Source: Legionella maioricensis
GTDB lineage: Bacteria > Pseudomonadota > Gammaproteobacteria > Legionellales > Legionellaceae
Assembly (NCBI RefSeq): GCF_023618015.1
Contig: NZ_JAJKBJ010000004.1
Location: 62,001 to 126,000 of the forward strand
Reading direction: 5' to 3'
DNA length: 64,000 nucleotides
Part shown: in pieces, positions 49,327-58,437 of the stretch
Position numbering within the stretch: the first letter of the stretch is position 1
Layout: every line of letters begins with the position of its first letter
The notes under the pieces: model-generated
Database searches by the model: none
Told to the model about the DNA's origin: nothing
The model's input: only the letters and a program-made list of their open reading frames with translations
Program-made: the position numbers and the translations under genes

Positions 49327-51027
49327 TTAACTGAGCAAATGAGGAGTTGCTGCCTCATCAAATTTATCTTTGTTCTTATTATCAGACAGGGCAACGTGGC
49401 ATGCAACAAGAGCCTGCGAAAATTCTTTATAAAAATTGTTCTCGCCAATTAACTTAATCATGCCCATCTTACGTAATTTACTTTCGACCAGAGAGTTGGC
49501 TCCGCTCAATATAACTCTTACCCCACGATGATGCAGGCCTTTAATAACCTCCTCCAAAGTTTGTAATCCTGTAATATCGCTGAAAGGAACCCAACGCATT
49601 CTTATAATCAGGATTTTTGGATCAGTATGAGTCACTGCCAAGGCACGTTGGAACACTTCTACCGCCCCGAAGAAAAATGGACCTTCAATAGAGTAAACCA
49701 ATACATCTTGAGGCAGGGCAGGTATGTTTTGCTGTTGCAATTCCTGAGCGATCTGTTCCTCAGTCATTTGCTGTACTTCAACACTGGAAGCCATTTGACG
49801 TATAAAATGTAAAATGGCAATGATCACCCCTATATTTACTGCTATAACCAGATCAACAAATACGGTTAAGAAAAAAGTCACAATTAAAACAACGATATCC
49901 GCTCTGGGAGCCACCTGAAGCAATTTAATAAAATGCTTTACTTCACTCATATTCCATGCAACCACAAACAGAATTGCAGCAAGAGCTGAGAGAGGAACAT
50001 TGACAGCTAAAGGAGCCAGAAATAAAACAATTAAAATCAACGTTACTGAATGAATAATACCTGATAAAGGACTGTTCCCACCGTTTCTAATATTGGTAGC
50101 TGTTCTGGCAATTGCGCCTGTCGCAGCAAATCCACCAAATAAAGGGGCCAATATATTTGCAATTCCCTGCCCTACCAATTCACGATTAGAATCATGCTGC
50201 GTTCCTGTCATTCCATCTGCAACCACCGCAGACAATAACGATTCTATAGCGCCCAACATGGCAATGGTAAAGGCAGGTCCCATTAATTCAACTACTCGGT
50301 CAAAGGTTATATCAGGTACTTCAAAAGAAGGTAAACCCTGTGGAACTCCACCAAACATACTGCCTATGGTAGCAACCCCTTCAAAATGAAATAATGATTG
50401 CAAAACAGTAGCAACAATTAAAGCAATCAATGGTCCTGGGACGCGTTTTAAACCGGGAAATTTATTAGAGAAAAGAACTAAAAATAAAGCAAAAAAACCA
50501 AAAACTGTGGTGGGAATATTCAATTGAGGAAAGGATTGAATTAAATGCCACAATTTTTCATGAAAATGATGCCCAGCGGCTGTAGGTAAGCCAAAGAAAT
50601 ACTGCCATTGTCCTACCCAGATCACTACAGCAATTCCCGAGGTAAAACCAATAATCACTGGAGCAGGTATAAACTTAATGATCCCCCCCAAGCGGGCAAG
50701 ACCAAAAAAAAGCAACATAACTCCAGCCATTAAGGTCGCAATCTGTAAACCAGAAATGCCATATTGAGCGGTTATGCCAGCAAGTATTACAATAAAAGCG
50801 CCGGTGGGTCCTGCAATTTGTAAACGACTACCTCCCATAATGGATACAATCAAGCCTGCAACAATTGCCGTATACAAACCTTGTTCTGGTTTGGCTCCTG
50901 AAGCAATAGCAAAGGCCATAGCTAAAGGTAATGCAACTACTCCGACAATCACTCCGGAGATAATATTTTGCAACCAATATTTTTTTTGAAATAGTCCAGC
51001 TTGGTAAGATTCGATAATCGTTTTCAT
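49327..51027 (-). CDS. SulP-family anion transporter with STAS domain
   Basis: A 566-residue protein with about 12-14 membrane helices (residues 15-430). It has the SulP segments GVIVGVVALPLAMAFAIASG and GLYTAIVAGLIVSIMGGSRLQIAGPT. A cytoplasmic STAS domain covers about 440-550 (VLVYSIEGPFFFGAVEVFQR, then SDITGLQTLEEVI). SulP proteins carry sulphate, bicarbonate or dicarboxylates; no neighbouring carbonic anhydrase or cys gene points to one. A palindrome TTAACTAGTTAA at 49319-49330 overlaps the stop codon. Divergent from purB. Confidence 0.9.
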   Translation of the reverse strand: MKTIIESYQAGLFQKKYWLQNIISGVIVGVVALPLAMAFAIASGAKPEQGLYTAIVAGLIVSIMGGSRLQIAGPTGAFIVILAGITAQYGISGLQIATLMAGVMLLFFGLARLGGIIKFIPAPVIIGFTSGIAVVIWVGQWQYFFGLPTAAGHHFHEKLWHLIQSFPQLNIPTTVFGFFALFLVLFSNKFPGLKRVPGPLIALIVATVLQSLFHFEGVATIGSMFGGVPQGLPSFEVPDITFDRVVELMGPAFTIAMLGAIESLLSAVVADGMTGTQHDSNRELVGQGIANILAPLFGGFAATGAIARTATNIRNGGNSPLSGIIHSVTLILIVLFLAPLAVNVPLSALAAILFVVAWNMSEVKHFIKLLQVAPRADIVVLIVTFFLTVFVDLVIAVNIGVIIAILHFIRQMASSVEVQQMTEEQIAQELQQQNIPALPQDVLVYSIEGPFFFGAVEVFQRALAVTHTDPKILIIRMRWVPFSDITGLQTLEEVIKGLHHRGVRVILSGANSLVESKLRKMGMIKLIGENNFYKEFSQALVACHVALSDNKNKDKFDEAATPHLLS

Positions 51028-51175
51028 AAATAATGACCCAACTTATTAGAGTTTGGGGGTATTATACGCATATGGAACAAAAATGTGTTAATTTTGCTAT
51101 AAAATTTCTCAGTTTAATTCACATCTTGCTTCGCATCTAATATCATATGTGCTTTATCATTTGGGCAAGCTACCT

Positions 51176-52546
51176 ATGACTCTTACAGCCTTAAACGCAA
51201 TTTCTCCCATTGACGGTCGTTATATCAATAAAACTAGAACATTAAGTCCTTATTTTAGTGAATTTGCCCTCACTTATTATCGCTTAATGGTAGAGATTCG
51301 CTGGCTTGAATCTCTAGCAGCTAATGAGGCTATTACAGAAGTGCCTGCATTAAACGCTCAATCCAAGAAGTTTTTAGCTGATCTCATTTCTAATTTTGAT
51401 GAATCAGAGGCTGAAAAAATTAAAGAATTTGAACGGCAAACGAATCATGATGTTAAAGCGATAGAGTATTACCTGAAAGACAAATTTCAGGATAATAAAG
51501 CCCTGAAAGCAATTGTGGGCTTCATTCACTTCGCCTGTACTTCAGAGGATATTAATAATCTGGCCTATGCCTTGATGGTAAAACAGGCTATTGCCCAGGT
51601 AATACAACCTACCCTGGCTGAAATTATGGGGGGGATTACTCTGCTTGGCAAACAACATTGTGATGCCGCCATGTTAGCAAGAACACATGGTCAGCCCGCA
51701 ACGCCTACAACCATGGGTAAAGAGTTAGTCAATTTTGTAGCTCGCCTTAAAAGACCACAACAGCAACTGGCTGAAGTTTTAATTCCGGCTAAATTTAATG
51801 GGGCTGTCGGCAATTATAATGCTCATATTATTGCGTACCCAGAAGTTGACTGGCGTAAACATTGTGCTAATTTCGTTACCTCTCTGGGATTATCGTTCAA
51901 TCCTTATACAACCCAGATCGAACCTCATGATGGTATTGCTGAAGTCTCGCAGATTATGGTGAGAATCAATAATATTCTATTAGACTATACTCAAGACATT
52001 TGGAGTTATATTTCTTTGGGATATTTCAAGCAAAAAACAGTTGCCGCAGAAGTAGGCTCATCCACTATGCCTCATAAAGTAAACCCTATCGATTTTGAAA
52101 ATGCGGAAGGAAATTTAGGGCTGGCCAATGCTTTATTTATTCATTTTGCCAATAAATTAACTCAATCACGTTTACAACGCGATTTATCCGATTCTACAGT
52201 CTTACGTAATTTAGGCGTGGCCTTTTCCTATAGTTTGATCGCCTACTATTCCATAACAAAAGGCAACGACAAATTACAAATTAATAAGCGCGCACTTGAA
52301 GCAGATTTAGAAGAAAACTGGGAAGTATTGGCTGAGGCCGTGCAAACGGTCATGCGTCGCTATAATGTGCCCGAAGCTTATGAACAACTGAAAGCCTTAA
52401 CACGTGGACAAGGTATTGATGCACACAGCCTCAAAAATTTTATTCAGAATTTATCTATCCCTGAAGAGGCAAAAGCGCAATTAACTGCCTTGACTCCTGC
52501 AAACTATACCGGTCTGGCTACTCAATTGGTCAAGGCATTTTCATGA
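51176..52546 (+). CDS. purB: Adenylosuccinate lyase
   Basis: A 456-residue fumarase-superfamily enzyme acting twice in purine synthesis (SAICAR to AICAR, adenylosuccinate to AMP). I start at ATG 51176 (MTLTALNAISPIDGRY), which matches the E. coli start, although the ribosome-binding site is weak. Motifs are TNHDVKAIEYYLKD, FIHFACTSEDINN, ARTHGQPATPTTMGKE and the signature loop GSSTMPHKVNPIDFENAEGN with the catalytic Ser. It overlaps nadB by 4 bp, so purB-nadB(-nadA) are probably co-transcribed. Confidence 0.96.
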   Translation: MTLTALNAISPIDGRYINKTRTLSPYFSEFALTYYRLMVEIRWLESLAANEAITEVPALNAQSKKFLADLISNFDESEAEKIKEFERQTNHDVKAIEYYLKDKFQDNKALKAIVGFIHFACTSEDINNLAYALMVKQAIAQVIQPTLAEIMGGITLLGKQHCDAAMLARTHGQPATPTTMGKELVNFVARLKRPQQQLAEVLIPAKFNGAVGNYNAHIIAYPEVDWRKHCANFVTSLGLSFNPYTTQIEPHDGIAEVSQIMVRINNILLDYTQDIWSYISLGYFKQKTVAAEVGSSTMPHKVNPIDFENAEGNLGLANALFIHFANKLTQSRLQRDLSDSTVLRNLGVAFSYSLIAYYSITKGNDKLQINKRALEADLEENWEVLAEAVQTVMRRYNVPEAYEQLKALTRGQGIDAHSLKNFIQNLSIPEEAKAQLTALTPANYTGLATQLVKAFS

Positions 52547-54192
52547 AGAATAACCTCTCCCAGCAAGGACAGGCTTTTGAGTTTGATGTTCTTGTTATAG
52601 GCACTGGATTGGCTGGGTTACATTATTGCTTACAATTATTAACCCTCCAACCTCATCTCAAAATTGCCTTAATCAGTAAAGCGGAGGCTATAGAATGCAA
52701 TAGCCGCTATGCTCAAGGAGGAATTGCTGCGGTGTTTTCTCCAGAGGATTCACTTGAGTCGCATATTTCCGATACTATTATTGCTGGCGATGGCCTGTGC
52801 TATTTACCTGCGGTAGAATTTATCATTCGCCAGGGACCAGAAATTATAAAACAATTGGGTGAATATGCCGTTCAATTTAAACGCAATAGCAACGGCAGTT
52901 TCCACCTGGCCCAAGAAGGCGGGCATTCACATCGACGTATTTTTAACTGTGGCGATCAAACAGGCTTAACTGTCACTCAAACGCTGAATCATCTCGCCCA
53001 ACAAAAATCCCAAATTCATTTTTTTGAACATCACATAGCAGTTAACTTAATTACTCAATACCACCCGCATCGAACCGATAATCAAGGCGAAGTCGTAGGA
53101 GCCTATATTTTAGATTGCGAGCATAATCGCATCGATACTTTTTTAGCCAATTGCGTGGTTTTGGCCACTGGAGGCGCGGGTAAAACCTATCGCTATACCA
53201 CCAATCCTATGGTTGCAACTGGTGATGGGGTTGCTATGGCATACAGGGCTGGAGCACGCGTTGGCAATATGGAGTTCTATCAATTTCACCCTACCCTATT
53301 GCATCATCACTCCCTGAATAATTTTTTGATTTCTGAAGCCGTCCGAGGTGAAGGGGCTCTCCTCAGAATCCCTGAAACAGGTGAGCGCTTCATGCAACAC
53401 TATGCCCCTGAGCAATTGGAGCTCGCAACACGAGACATTGTGGCGAGGGCTATTTTTAGTGAAATAGAACGCAGTCAAACAGGCTATGTACACCTTGATA
53501 TTACCCACCAATCCAAAAATTTCCTGAAAAAGCGTTTCCCTCAAATTTATAATACTCTGTTATCTATTGGCATCGATATGAGCCAGGATATGATACCCGT
53601 TGTCCCCGCCGCACATTATCAATGTGGTGGTGTACTCACTGACATTGATGGACGGACAGACTTAAAACGTTTATATGCCATAGGGGAAGTTGCTTTTACT
53701 GGTTTGCATGGCGCCAATCGACTGGCGAGTAACTCCTTGCTTGAAGCATTAGTTATGGGAGCCAACGCCGCTCGCTGTACCCTAAAAGACATTGCTACCC
53801 CGATAAAATCGAGCGATAAGATATCTAACTGGAGTTCACCTGGAGAAGTTAATGCCCGGCGTGCCAGCCAGATTAATGCTCAATGGCGAGGCTTAAGGGG
53901 AGAAATGACCTCTTATGCAGGAATCGTCCGGACTGAAGCAGGGCTTCAGGATCTACTACAATTAATAATGAAACGTAAAAAAATAATTGATGAGTATTAC
54001 TGGAAACATTGTATTACTAGAGACTTTATTGAGCTAAGAAACATTATTCTTAATGCGGAGTTAATCGTCAGAGCCGCATTATCAAGAAGGGAATCACGCG
54101 GGGGACATTTTCGTGAGGACTTCCCCAAAAAAAATGCCAAGGCACAAGAGAGTATTGCTAAACTAGGACCAGTGGATAATTCATTAGGATAA
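52543..54192 (+). CDS. nadB: L-aspartate oxidase
   Basis: A 549-residue flavoprotein that oxidises aspartate to iminoaspartate, the first step of NAD synthesis. FAD-binding VLVIGTGLAGLHYCLQL is near residue 15, SRYAQGGIAAVF near 50 and ATGGAGKTYRYTTNP near 208. EFYQFHPTLL and SEAVRGEGALLR form the active-site region. QCGGVLTDIDGRTDLKRLYA and GLHGANRLASNSLLEALV close the FAD domain. It overlaps purB; nadA follows after 55 bp. Confidence 0.96.
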   Translation: MKNNLSQQGQAFEFDVLVIGTGLAGLHYCLQLLTLQPHLKIALISKAEAIECNSRYAQGGIAAVFSPEDSLESHISDTIIAGDGLCYLPAVEFIIRQGPEIIKQLGEYAVQFKRNSNGSFHLAQEGGHSHRRIFNCGDQTGLTVTQTLNHLAQQKSQIHFFEHHIAVNLITQYHPHRTDNQGEVVGAYILDCEHNRIDTFLANCVVLATGGAGKTYRYTTNPMVATGDGVAMAYRAGARVGNMEFYQFHPTLLHHHSLNNFLISEAVRGEGALLRIPETGERFMQHYAPEQLELATRDIVARAIFSEIERSQTGYVHLDITHQSKNFLKKRFPQIYNTLLSIGIDMSQDMIPVVPAAHYQCGGVLTDIDGRTDLKRLYAIGEVAFTGLHGANRLASNSLLEALVMGANAARCTLKDIATPIKSSDKISNWSSPGEVNARRASQINAQWRGLRGEMTSYAGIVRTEAGLQDLLQLIMKRKKIIDEYYWKHCITRDFIELRNIILNAELIVRAALSRRESRGGHFREDFPKKNAKAQESIAKLGPVDNSLG

Positions 54193-54247
54193 AAGTTATT
54201 TAAACCAAGTTAACCACATACCCAATTGACACATAGAGGTACACGTG

Positions 54248-55591
54248 ATGTTTGAAGATTCTACCGCTTACCAGCCAGAAACCACTTTAATGCATATTCA
54301 CAATGATATGAGCATCTGTCAAAGTGATTATCCTATTGACTGGTATCAAGAAGATTTTATTCCTTACGCACAGGAATATCAGGCTTTGCCTGATCGTAAA
54401 CTCACTACGGTGTTGGCATGGATGAAACCCTATCTTAAAAAAGCACAAGATCATTTTGGCGATCAATTATTATTACTGGCTCATTACTATATGGGTGGTG
54501 ACATTGTAAGATTGGTTGAACAATTTGGGGGTAAAATTGGCGACTCCTATCAATTAGCTTTAATGGCAGCAAATCATCCGGAAAAATCAGTGATTATTGA
54601 ATCAGCGGTGCATTTTATGGCTGAATCGATCAGTATATTGGCTAATTCCAATCAACAAGTTTATATCACTAATCCAAAGTCGGGATGCACCATGGAAATG
54701 CTTGCCAAAGATTTTATGGTTGAGCCTGCCTTTCTGGATTTAAACGAACGATATGGTGCTGAAAATATTTTACCTGTTTGCTACATGAATACCTCGGGAC
54801 GAGTTAAAGCAATGACAGGAGCACAAGGAGGAGCGGTCTGCACCAGTTCTAACGTAAAGAAAATCTTCCAGTGGGCTCAAAAGCAAAATAAAAAAATTCT
54901 ATTCATTCCCGATCAGCATATGGGTGAAAATGTAGCCTATTGGTTAGGTATAAAAAATCTCGCCTATTGGCCAGGTGGAACTGCTGGAGCTCACTACTCT
55001 CTTCCAGCCCAAGAACAGAAAACCCTAGACCAATTTGATAAAGCGGAGTTAATTCTATTTGCCAGTCAATGTGCCGTACATACAGTGTACCAGCCTGAAA
55101 TGTGTGAATACTGGCATAGCCAAAATTACACTACCATAGTCCATCCAGAATGCCGCAATGAGGTCATCAAAGTGGCTCAACATTCAGGCTCTACTGCATT
55201 TATCTGGGATTATGTCGTTCATGATCGGGCGGGGACGAAACAATACGCCATTGGTACTGAAAATCATATGGTTGAAAATCTAAAACAATATTGTAAAAAC
55301 TTAGGGATAAAGGTGGTTAATTTGGCCGAGGCTCCAAAAAGTAACGAGGAAAAAGGGGTAGGTTGTGGCTGTGCCACCATGTCACGTAATGATCCGCCTC
55401 ATCTCGTCGCTCTGGTTGATTTATTGCGCCAAGGTAAAAGCATGCCTTATAACGAAGTAAAAGCTGGGGACGTGGTCAATGAATTCACTGGAACCAGAAA
55501 CAGACTTCCTTTAAATGATCAGCAATGGGTTATTGAGAACGCTAAAAAATCTCTTGAAATGATGATTAACATTACCGAAGATAGAATATAA
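54248..55591 (+). CDS. nadA: Quinolinate synthase, long form
   Basis: A 447-residue [4Fe-4S] enzyme that condenses iminoaspartate with dihydroxyacetone phosphate to quinolinate. Recognisable segments are LLLLAHYYMGGDIVRL, KSGCTMEMLAKDF, YMNTSGRVKAMTGAQGGAVCTSSN, PDQHMGENV and VHPECRNEV. Cluster cysteines are expected in SGCTME, AVCTSS and GVGCGCA. It is about 100 residues longer than the E. coli enzyme (347), through an N-terminal extension and a C-terminal region. I use ATG 54248, with GAGG eight bases upstream; the GTG at 54245 is equally possible. Confidence 0.94.
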   Translation: MFEDSTAYQPETTLMHIHNDMSICQSDYPIDWYQEDFIPYAQEYQALPDRKLTTVLAWMKPYLKKAQDHFGDQLLLLAHYYMGGDIVRLVEQFGGKIGDSYQLALMAANHPEKSVIIESAVHFMAESISILANSNQQVYITNPKSGCTMEMLAKDFMVEPAFLDLNERYGAENILPVCYMNTSGRVKAMTGAQGGAVCTSSNVKKIFQWAQKQNKKILFIPDQHMGENVAYWLGIKNLAYWPGGTAGAHYSLPAQEQKTLDQFDKAELILFASQCAVHTVYQPEMCEYWHSQNYTTIVHPECRNEVIKVAQHSGSTAFIWDYVVHDRAGTKQYAIGTENHMVENLKQYCKNLGIKVVNLAEAPKSNEEKGVGCGCATMSRNDPPHLVALVDLLRQGKSMPYNEVKAGDVVNEFTGTRNRLPLNDQQWVIENAKKSLEMMINITEDRI

Positions 55592-55656
55592 GACATGTTC
55601 ACGGCTTAGGTCATTCTTTGATAACCAGAAAAAAACATCGTTATAGCGAATAAAGT

Positions 55657-55724
55657 GAAGCAATCCAGATCAGATTTTCAACGAAGCATCGTTCTGGATT
55701 GCTTCGCCAAGGCTCGCAACGACG
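55657..55724. repeat. Dispersed palindromic repeat, copy B
   Basis: A 68-bp unit matching 22421-22488 at 59 of 68 positions. GAAGCAATCCAGA at 55657-55669 and TCTGGATTGCTTC at 55693-55705 are a perfect 13-bp inverted repeat, followed by the conserved tail GCCAAGGCTCGCAACGACG. It lies 66 bp after nadA and may end its transcript. Confidence 0.78.
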
Positions 55725-55805
55725 TAATAGACATACTCCGTGAACGTTTATTTTAAAACTTAATTAATTTTTTGCCTCGCAATTAATTTCTAATTGGGGG
55801 AATTT

Positions 55806-56138
55806 TTAATCACTTTGCATTTCGGGCATATTTTTAACGTCGTTAATTGTTTTTGTTGCAAGAGGATATTCCCTTTCAAGTGAATTAACAAAGTCTAGAG
55901 GATTATCACCAGACTTGTATTCATCTTTAATTTTCAACATTAACGCATATAAAAAATTCGCTCTTTGAAGGTATTCATTGCGTTCGGGACGAACCTTATC
56001 ATATAAAAGAGGCTGTATCCCCTCTCTCATCATCGATAACTTATTTATTATATTTTTCTTAAAGGCTTTAGCTTGTTGAGTATCATTATCCATTTCATCT
56101 GATGCTGAATGAAGGGGAGAATTATCTACTTGTTTCAT
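55806..56138 (-). CDS. Small hypothetical protein
   Basis: A 110-residue hydrophilic, mostly helical protein with no signal peptide or membrane segment. The first 25 residues are Asp/Ser/Gln-rich and probably disordered. The rest (KNIINKLSMMREGIQPLL and NEYLQRANFLYALMLKIKDE) looks like amphipathic helices. AAGGA stands nine bases before the ATG. I recognise no family. It lies in the accessory zone beside the tRNA-Leu and may be a small effector or Legionella-specific protein; that is only a guess. Confidence 0.55.
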   Translation of the reverse strand: MKQVDNSPLHSASDEMDNDTQQAKAFKKNIINKLSMMREGIQPLLYDKVRPERNEYLQRANFLYALMLKIKDEYKSGDNPLDFVNSLEREYPLATKTINDVKNMPEMQSD

Positions 56139-56279
56139 AATGGATAATCCTTATGATGAGTCAATTAGCATGATGAGTCAATTAGCTTATAATGAGGGGC
56201 CAAAAACTTATAGACTATTTATAAATTATAGACTCTATGCTGAAAAATACAAAAGTAGAAAACCAATGATGCAGTGCAC

Positions 56280-56657
56280 TTACTTCACCGTATAAAACTG
56301 ACATTCCGTCAAACCCTGGGTACATACAAAGCCACCAAGCGTATCTATCCAATTATAATCTACGCGAGCCGGTATTTTGGTACGGACCTGCCACCAAATA
56401 GAGTAATCCCCTGCTGAGTTTCTATAAGTACACATAACTCCTTGCCCATATCCTGCAACCAAAATATTAGCTCGGATAAATTGGGTATTTTCATCGCCCT
56501 GAGGGCTATTAGGAGAAAAAGGATTTTCTACCCATGGCGATGGAGGTACCCCCCACCGTAAAGAAGTTGTCAGAGGATCTGGACAGTTAGTAGCAAGCGC
56601 TATGGAATTGAATTGTGCTAAAAACAATCCAATTAAGAGAGCTTTATTTTGTATCAT
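56280..56657 (-). CDS. Small secreted protein, possibly DUF3757-like
   Basis: A 125-residue protein if translation starts at ATG 56657, which has GAGG five bases upstream and opens a good signal peptide (IQNKALLIGLFLAQFNSIALA). A frame extending 24 codons further upstream has no such site. The mature part begins NCPDPLTTSL and has Trp-rich segments (WGVPPSPWVENPF, YSIWWQVRTKIP), with Cys in VMCTYRN, FVCTQG and TECQFY. A CPDP start and later CxY motif recall DUF3757 proteins of gamma-proteobacteria. Function unknown. Confidence 0.62.
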   Translation of the reverse strand: MIQNKALLIGLFLAQFNSIALATNCPDPLTTSLRWGVPPSPWVENPFSPNSPQGDENTQFIRANILVAGYGQGVMCTYRNSAGDYSIWWQVRTKIPARVDYNWIDTLGGFVCTQGLTECQFYTVK

Positions 56658-56789
56658 AAATACCTCATTAACCTCAAAAACAATGACATTTTCTATCTCA
56701 TTATTTGATAAGCAGGGACAAAATGTCAAATCAAAAGAACGACATGCCCCCTAACCGAATCTTTTTTAAATAATAATTCGCTTAGACCA

Positions 56790-56817
56790 TTGTTAGATTT
56801 CATATCTTTGTTATAAT
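56790..56817 (+). promoter_or_regulatory. Promoter of tRNA-Leu(CAA)
   Basis: TTGTTA at 56790-56795 and a perfect TATAAT at 56812-56817 are separated by 16 bp. A GC-rich discriminator (GTCCGCGCG) follows, the form typical of growth-rate- and stringently regulated stable-RNA promoters. The tRNA 5' end is 11 bp after the -10. Confidence 0.75.
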
Positions 56818-56827
56818 GTCCGCGCGT

Positions 56828-56914
56828 GCCGGGGTGGCGGAATTGGTAGACGCGCCGGATTCAAAATCCGGTGATGGTGACATCGTGTCGGTTCGAGTCC
56901 GACCCTCGGTACCA
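56828..56914 (+). tRNA. tRNA-Leu, anticodon CAA
   Basis: An 87-nt gene with an encoded CCA end. The acceptor stem GCCGGGG pairs with CCTCGGT with two G-T wobbles, and A73 is the discriminator. The D arm begins TGGCGG and the anticodon arm is CCGGA-TTCAAAA-TCCGG, giving CAA. A long variable arm TGATGGTGACATCG (class II) and the T arm GTCGGTTCGAGTCCGAC follow. It corresponds to E. coli leuX, a well-known island insertion site. The last 24 nt are duplicated, in decayed form, at 58221-58244. Confidence 0.96.
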
Positions 56915-57107
56915 ATGAGAATTTTTTCATGGTCACATCACTCGAGTAAATTAAGTATTTTGGTTCATCCCCAAATCCAGGGGAACATCAATCCTCTGCG
57001 TAGATTTCATTTTGCGATACCGTAGGTTGGCGCTGAGCACAGCGAAGCCCAACTCCATAACCTGTAACACTCACATACTACGAAAATGCCATAATTCTAA
57101 CTCCCTT
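56891..57107 (+). repeat. 217-bp direct repeat, left copy (contains tRNA-Leu 3' end)
   Basis: It matches 58221-58437 at 211 of 217 positions at a constant offset of 1330 bp. It begins GTTCGAGTCCG in the tRNA T arm. At 57021-57053 it contains only one arm of the palindromic element that is complete in the right copy. Similarity stops abruptly after CTCCCTT at 57107. Confidence 0.9.
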
Positions 57108-57228
57108 ATAGTCCTAAAGAAGGGAAATTTAATCTTTTTGACTCAGTTAGCATGCATTAAAGCAGATACTATAATTAGTATAATAATTTTTCTTATCGCA
57201 CAATTAAATAATGATTAAGGATTATCAT

Positions 57229-57693
57229 ATGGTTACTATCACTACATTCATTTTAGGCATTATTTCAGGATATATTTTAAATATTACCGCTATGAAAATT
57301 AGTTTCAAACAAAGAACCATAGATTATAAAATTAAGGTTTATGATTCTCTTATTATTAATTGGATTCAAATACGCAATCACTTAATCCACTTTGAACAAA
57401 ACGGACAAAGTAGCGGTGTTAATAAATGGTCAGAATTAGATAGAATGTATGGTCAATCACAGACATATATTGGAGAAGCATTTTTAGTTAGTGATAACCA
57501 ACAACTCCTTATGGATATAAATGATTTCAATGAGAGATTTATTAGAAATAACTTGTCTAATTTATCTGAGAGTGAAATTAATACTCATCTCGACAAACAT
57601 AAGGAAGAGGGTTTAAGACTTATATCTCGCATGAAAGATGATGTTCATCAAAGCACAAGGTTTATACCTTTTAGAGTGTCGGTCACCTGGTAA
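57229..57693 (+). CDS. Hypothetical membrane-anchored protein inside the mini-island
   Basis: A 154-residue protein. I start at ATG 57229, with AAGGA seven bases before, instead of ATG 57211. One N-terminal membrane helix (MVTITTFILGIISGYILNIT) is followed by a hydrophilic helical domain with conserved-looking NWIQIRNHLIH and NERFIRNNLSNLSES. Very AT-rich, unlike the flanking housekeeping genes, which fits transfer. I recognise no family. Single-helix anchors of this size occur in defence and toxin-immunity genes, but nothing here shows such a role. Confidence 0.6.
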   Translation: MVTITTFILGIISGYILNITAMKISFKQRTIDYKIKVYDSLIINWIQIRNHLIHFEQNGQSSGVNKWSELDRMYGQSQTYIGEAFLVSDNQQLLMDINDFNERFIRNNLSNLSESEINTHLDKHKEEGLRLISRMKDDVHQSTRFIPFRVSVTW

Positions 57694-57796
57694 TATAGAT
57701 TTCACTTACCCAGCCGTCTACACCATCAGCTATAATGGAAAAAACACTAGAAAATAATTGATATACAATGAGTTTATCTACTTTGTATTGACTTAC

Positions 57797-58018
57797 TTAC
57801 AAATCTATCCATTTATCCTCTTTTATATTTACATACATTATAGGAAAAAATTGATTACCCTCATCTGTCTCTCTAAAAATAAGCCAAGAGTTAACATGAG
57901 TTGGATGTTTTGTAACTGCATTTTTTATATCCTCTACGGTTTCCTTTTGTAAAATCCGACCATTACCTGAAATGCCATAAGGACGGCAATCAACTTGTTG
58001 AGCAAAAAATTTAGCCAT
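57797..58018 (-). CDS. Small hypothetical protein inside the mini-island
   Basis: A 73-residue soluble protein starting at ATG 58018, with GAGGA six bases upstream; an ATG ten codons earlier lacks a ribosome-binding site. Sequence features are SGNGRILQKETVEDIKNAV and NSWLIFRETDEGNQFFPIMY, which look like a compact alpha/beta fold. No family recognised. It is convergent with the other island gene. Confidence 0.6.
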   Translation of the reverse strand: MAKFFAQQVDCRPYGISGNGRILQKETVEDIKNAVTKHPTHVNSWLIFRETDEGNQFFPIMYVNIKEDKWIDL

Positions 58019-58220
58019 GATATTCCTCACTATTCTAAATGACATCATTGAAGTATAGTTGAAAAATTGTCGTCAAATCTTTAACCATAATACTAAACAA
58101 TTATTTCTTTTCTGCTCGCATCTTTTCGCAATCATTCACATCAGCTATCATACTCAACGTTGGGTACGATCTTGGGTAAGTTATTATTCTAAACCAATAA
58201 AATCAAAGGGTTATAACGAA

Positions 58221-58437
58221 GTTCGAGTCCGCCCCCCCGTACCAATGAGATTTTTTTCATGGTCACATCACTCGAGTAAATTAAGTATTTTGGTTCATCC
58301 CCAAATCCAGGGGAACATCAATCCTCTGCGTAGATTTCATTTTGCGATACCGTAGGTTGGCGCTGAGCACAGCGAAGCCCAACTCCATAGCCTGTAACAC
58401 TCACATACTACGAAAATGCCATAATTCTAACTCTCTT
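58221..58437 (+). repeat. 217-bp direct repeat, right copy (decayed tRNA-Leu 3' end)
   Basis: The copy begins GTTCGAGTCCG and includes CCA at 58242-58244, but the acceptor strand reads CCCCCCGT and would not pair with the tRNA 5' strand. No D or anticodon arm precedes it. It runs straight into the second arm of a palindromic element. The gap 58019-58564 otherwise holds no gene. Confidence 0.9.

Larger units (their letters stand above)
56891..58437. mobile_element. Mini-island bounded by 217-bp direct repeats at tRNA-Leu
   Basis: The left repeat (56891-57107) begins inside the T arm of tRNA-Leu and the right repeat (58221-58437) copies it with six mismatches. Three of these are in the tRNA acceptor region (GACCCTCGGT against GCCCCCCCGT), so the right copy is not a functional tRNA end. 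Between them is AT-rich sequence with two small genes of unknown function. Inclusion of a tRNA 3' end in direct repeats is the footprint of tRNA-targeted integration, but no integrase is present and the repeats are long for att sites. A remnant element or a segmental duplication are both possible. Confidence 0.6.

Noticed and set aside
56816-57025. 69-codon frame running through the tRNA-Leu
   Set aside because: It reads through a clear tRNA gene and part of the direct repeat; a chance frame.
56891-58437. Integrase or recombinase gene within the mini-island
   Set aside because: Neither of the two frames has the R-H-R-Y or serine-recombinase motifs, and both are too short.
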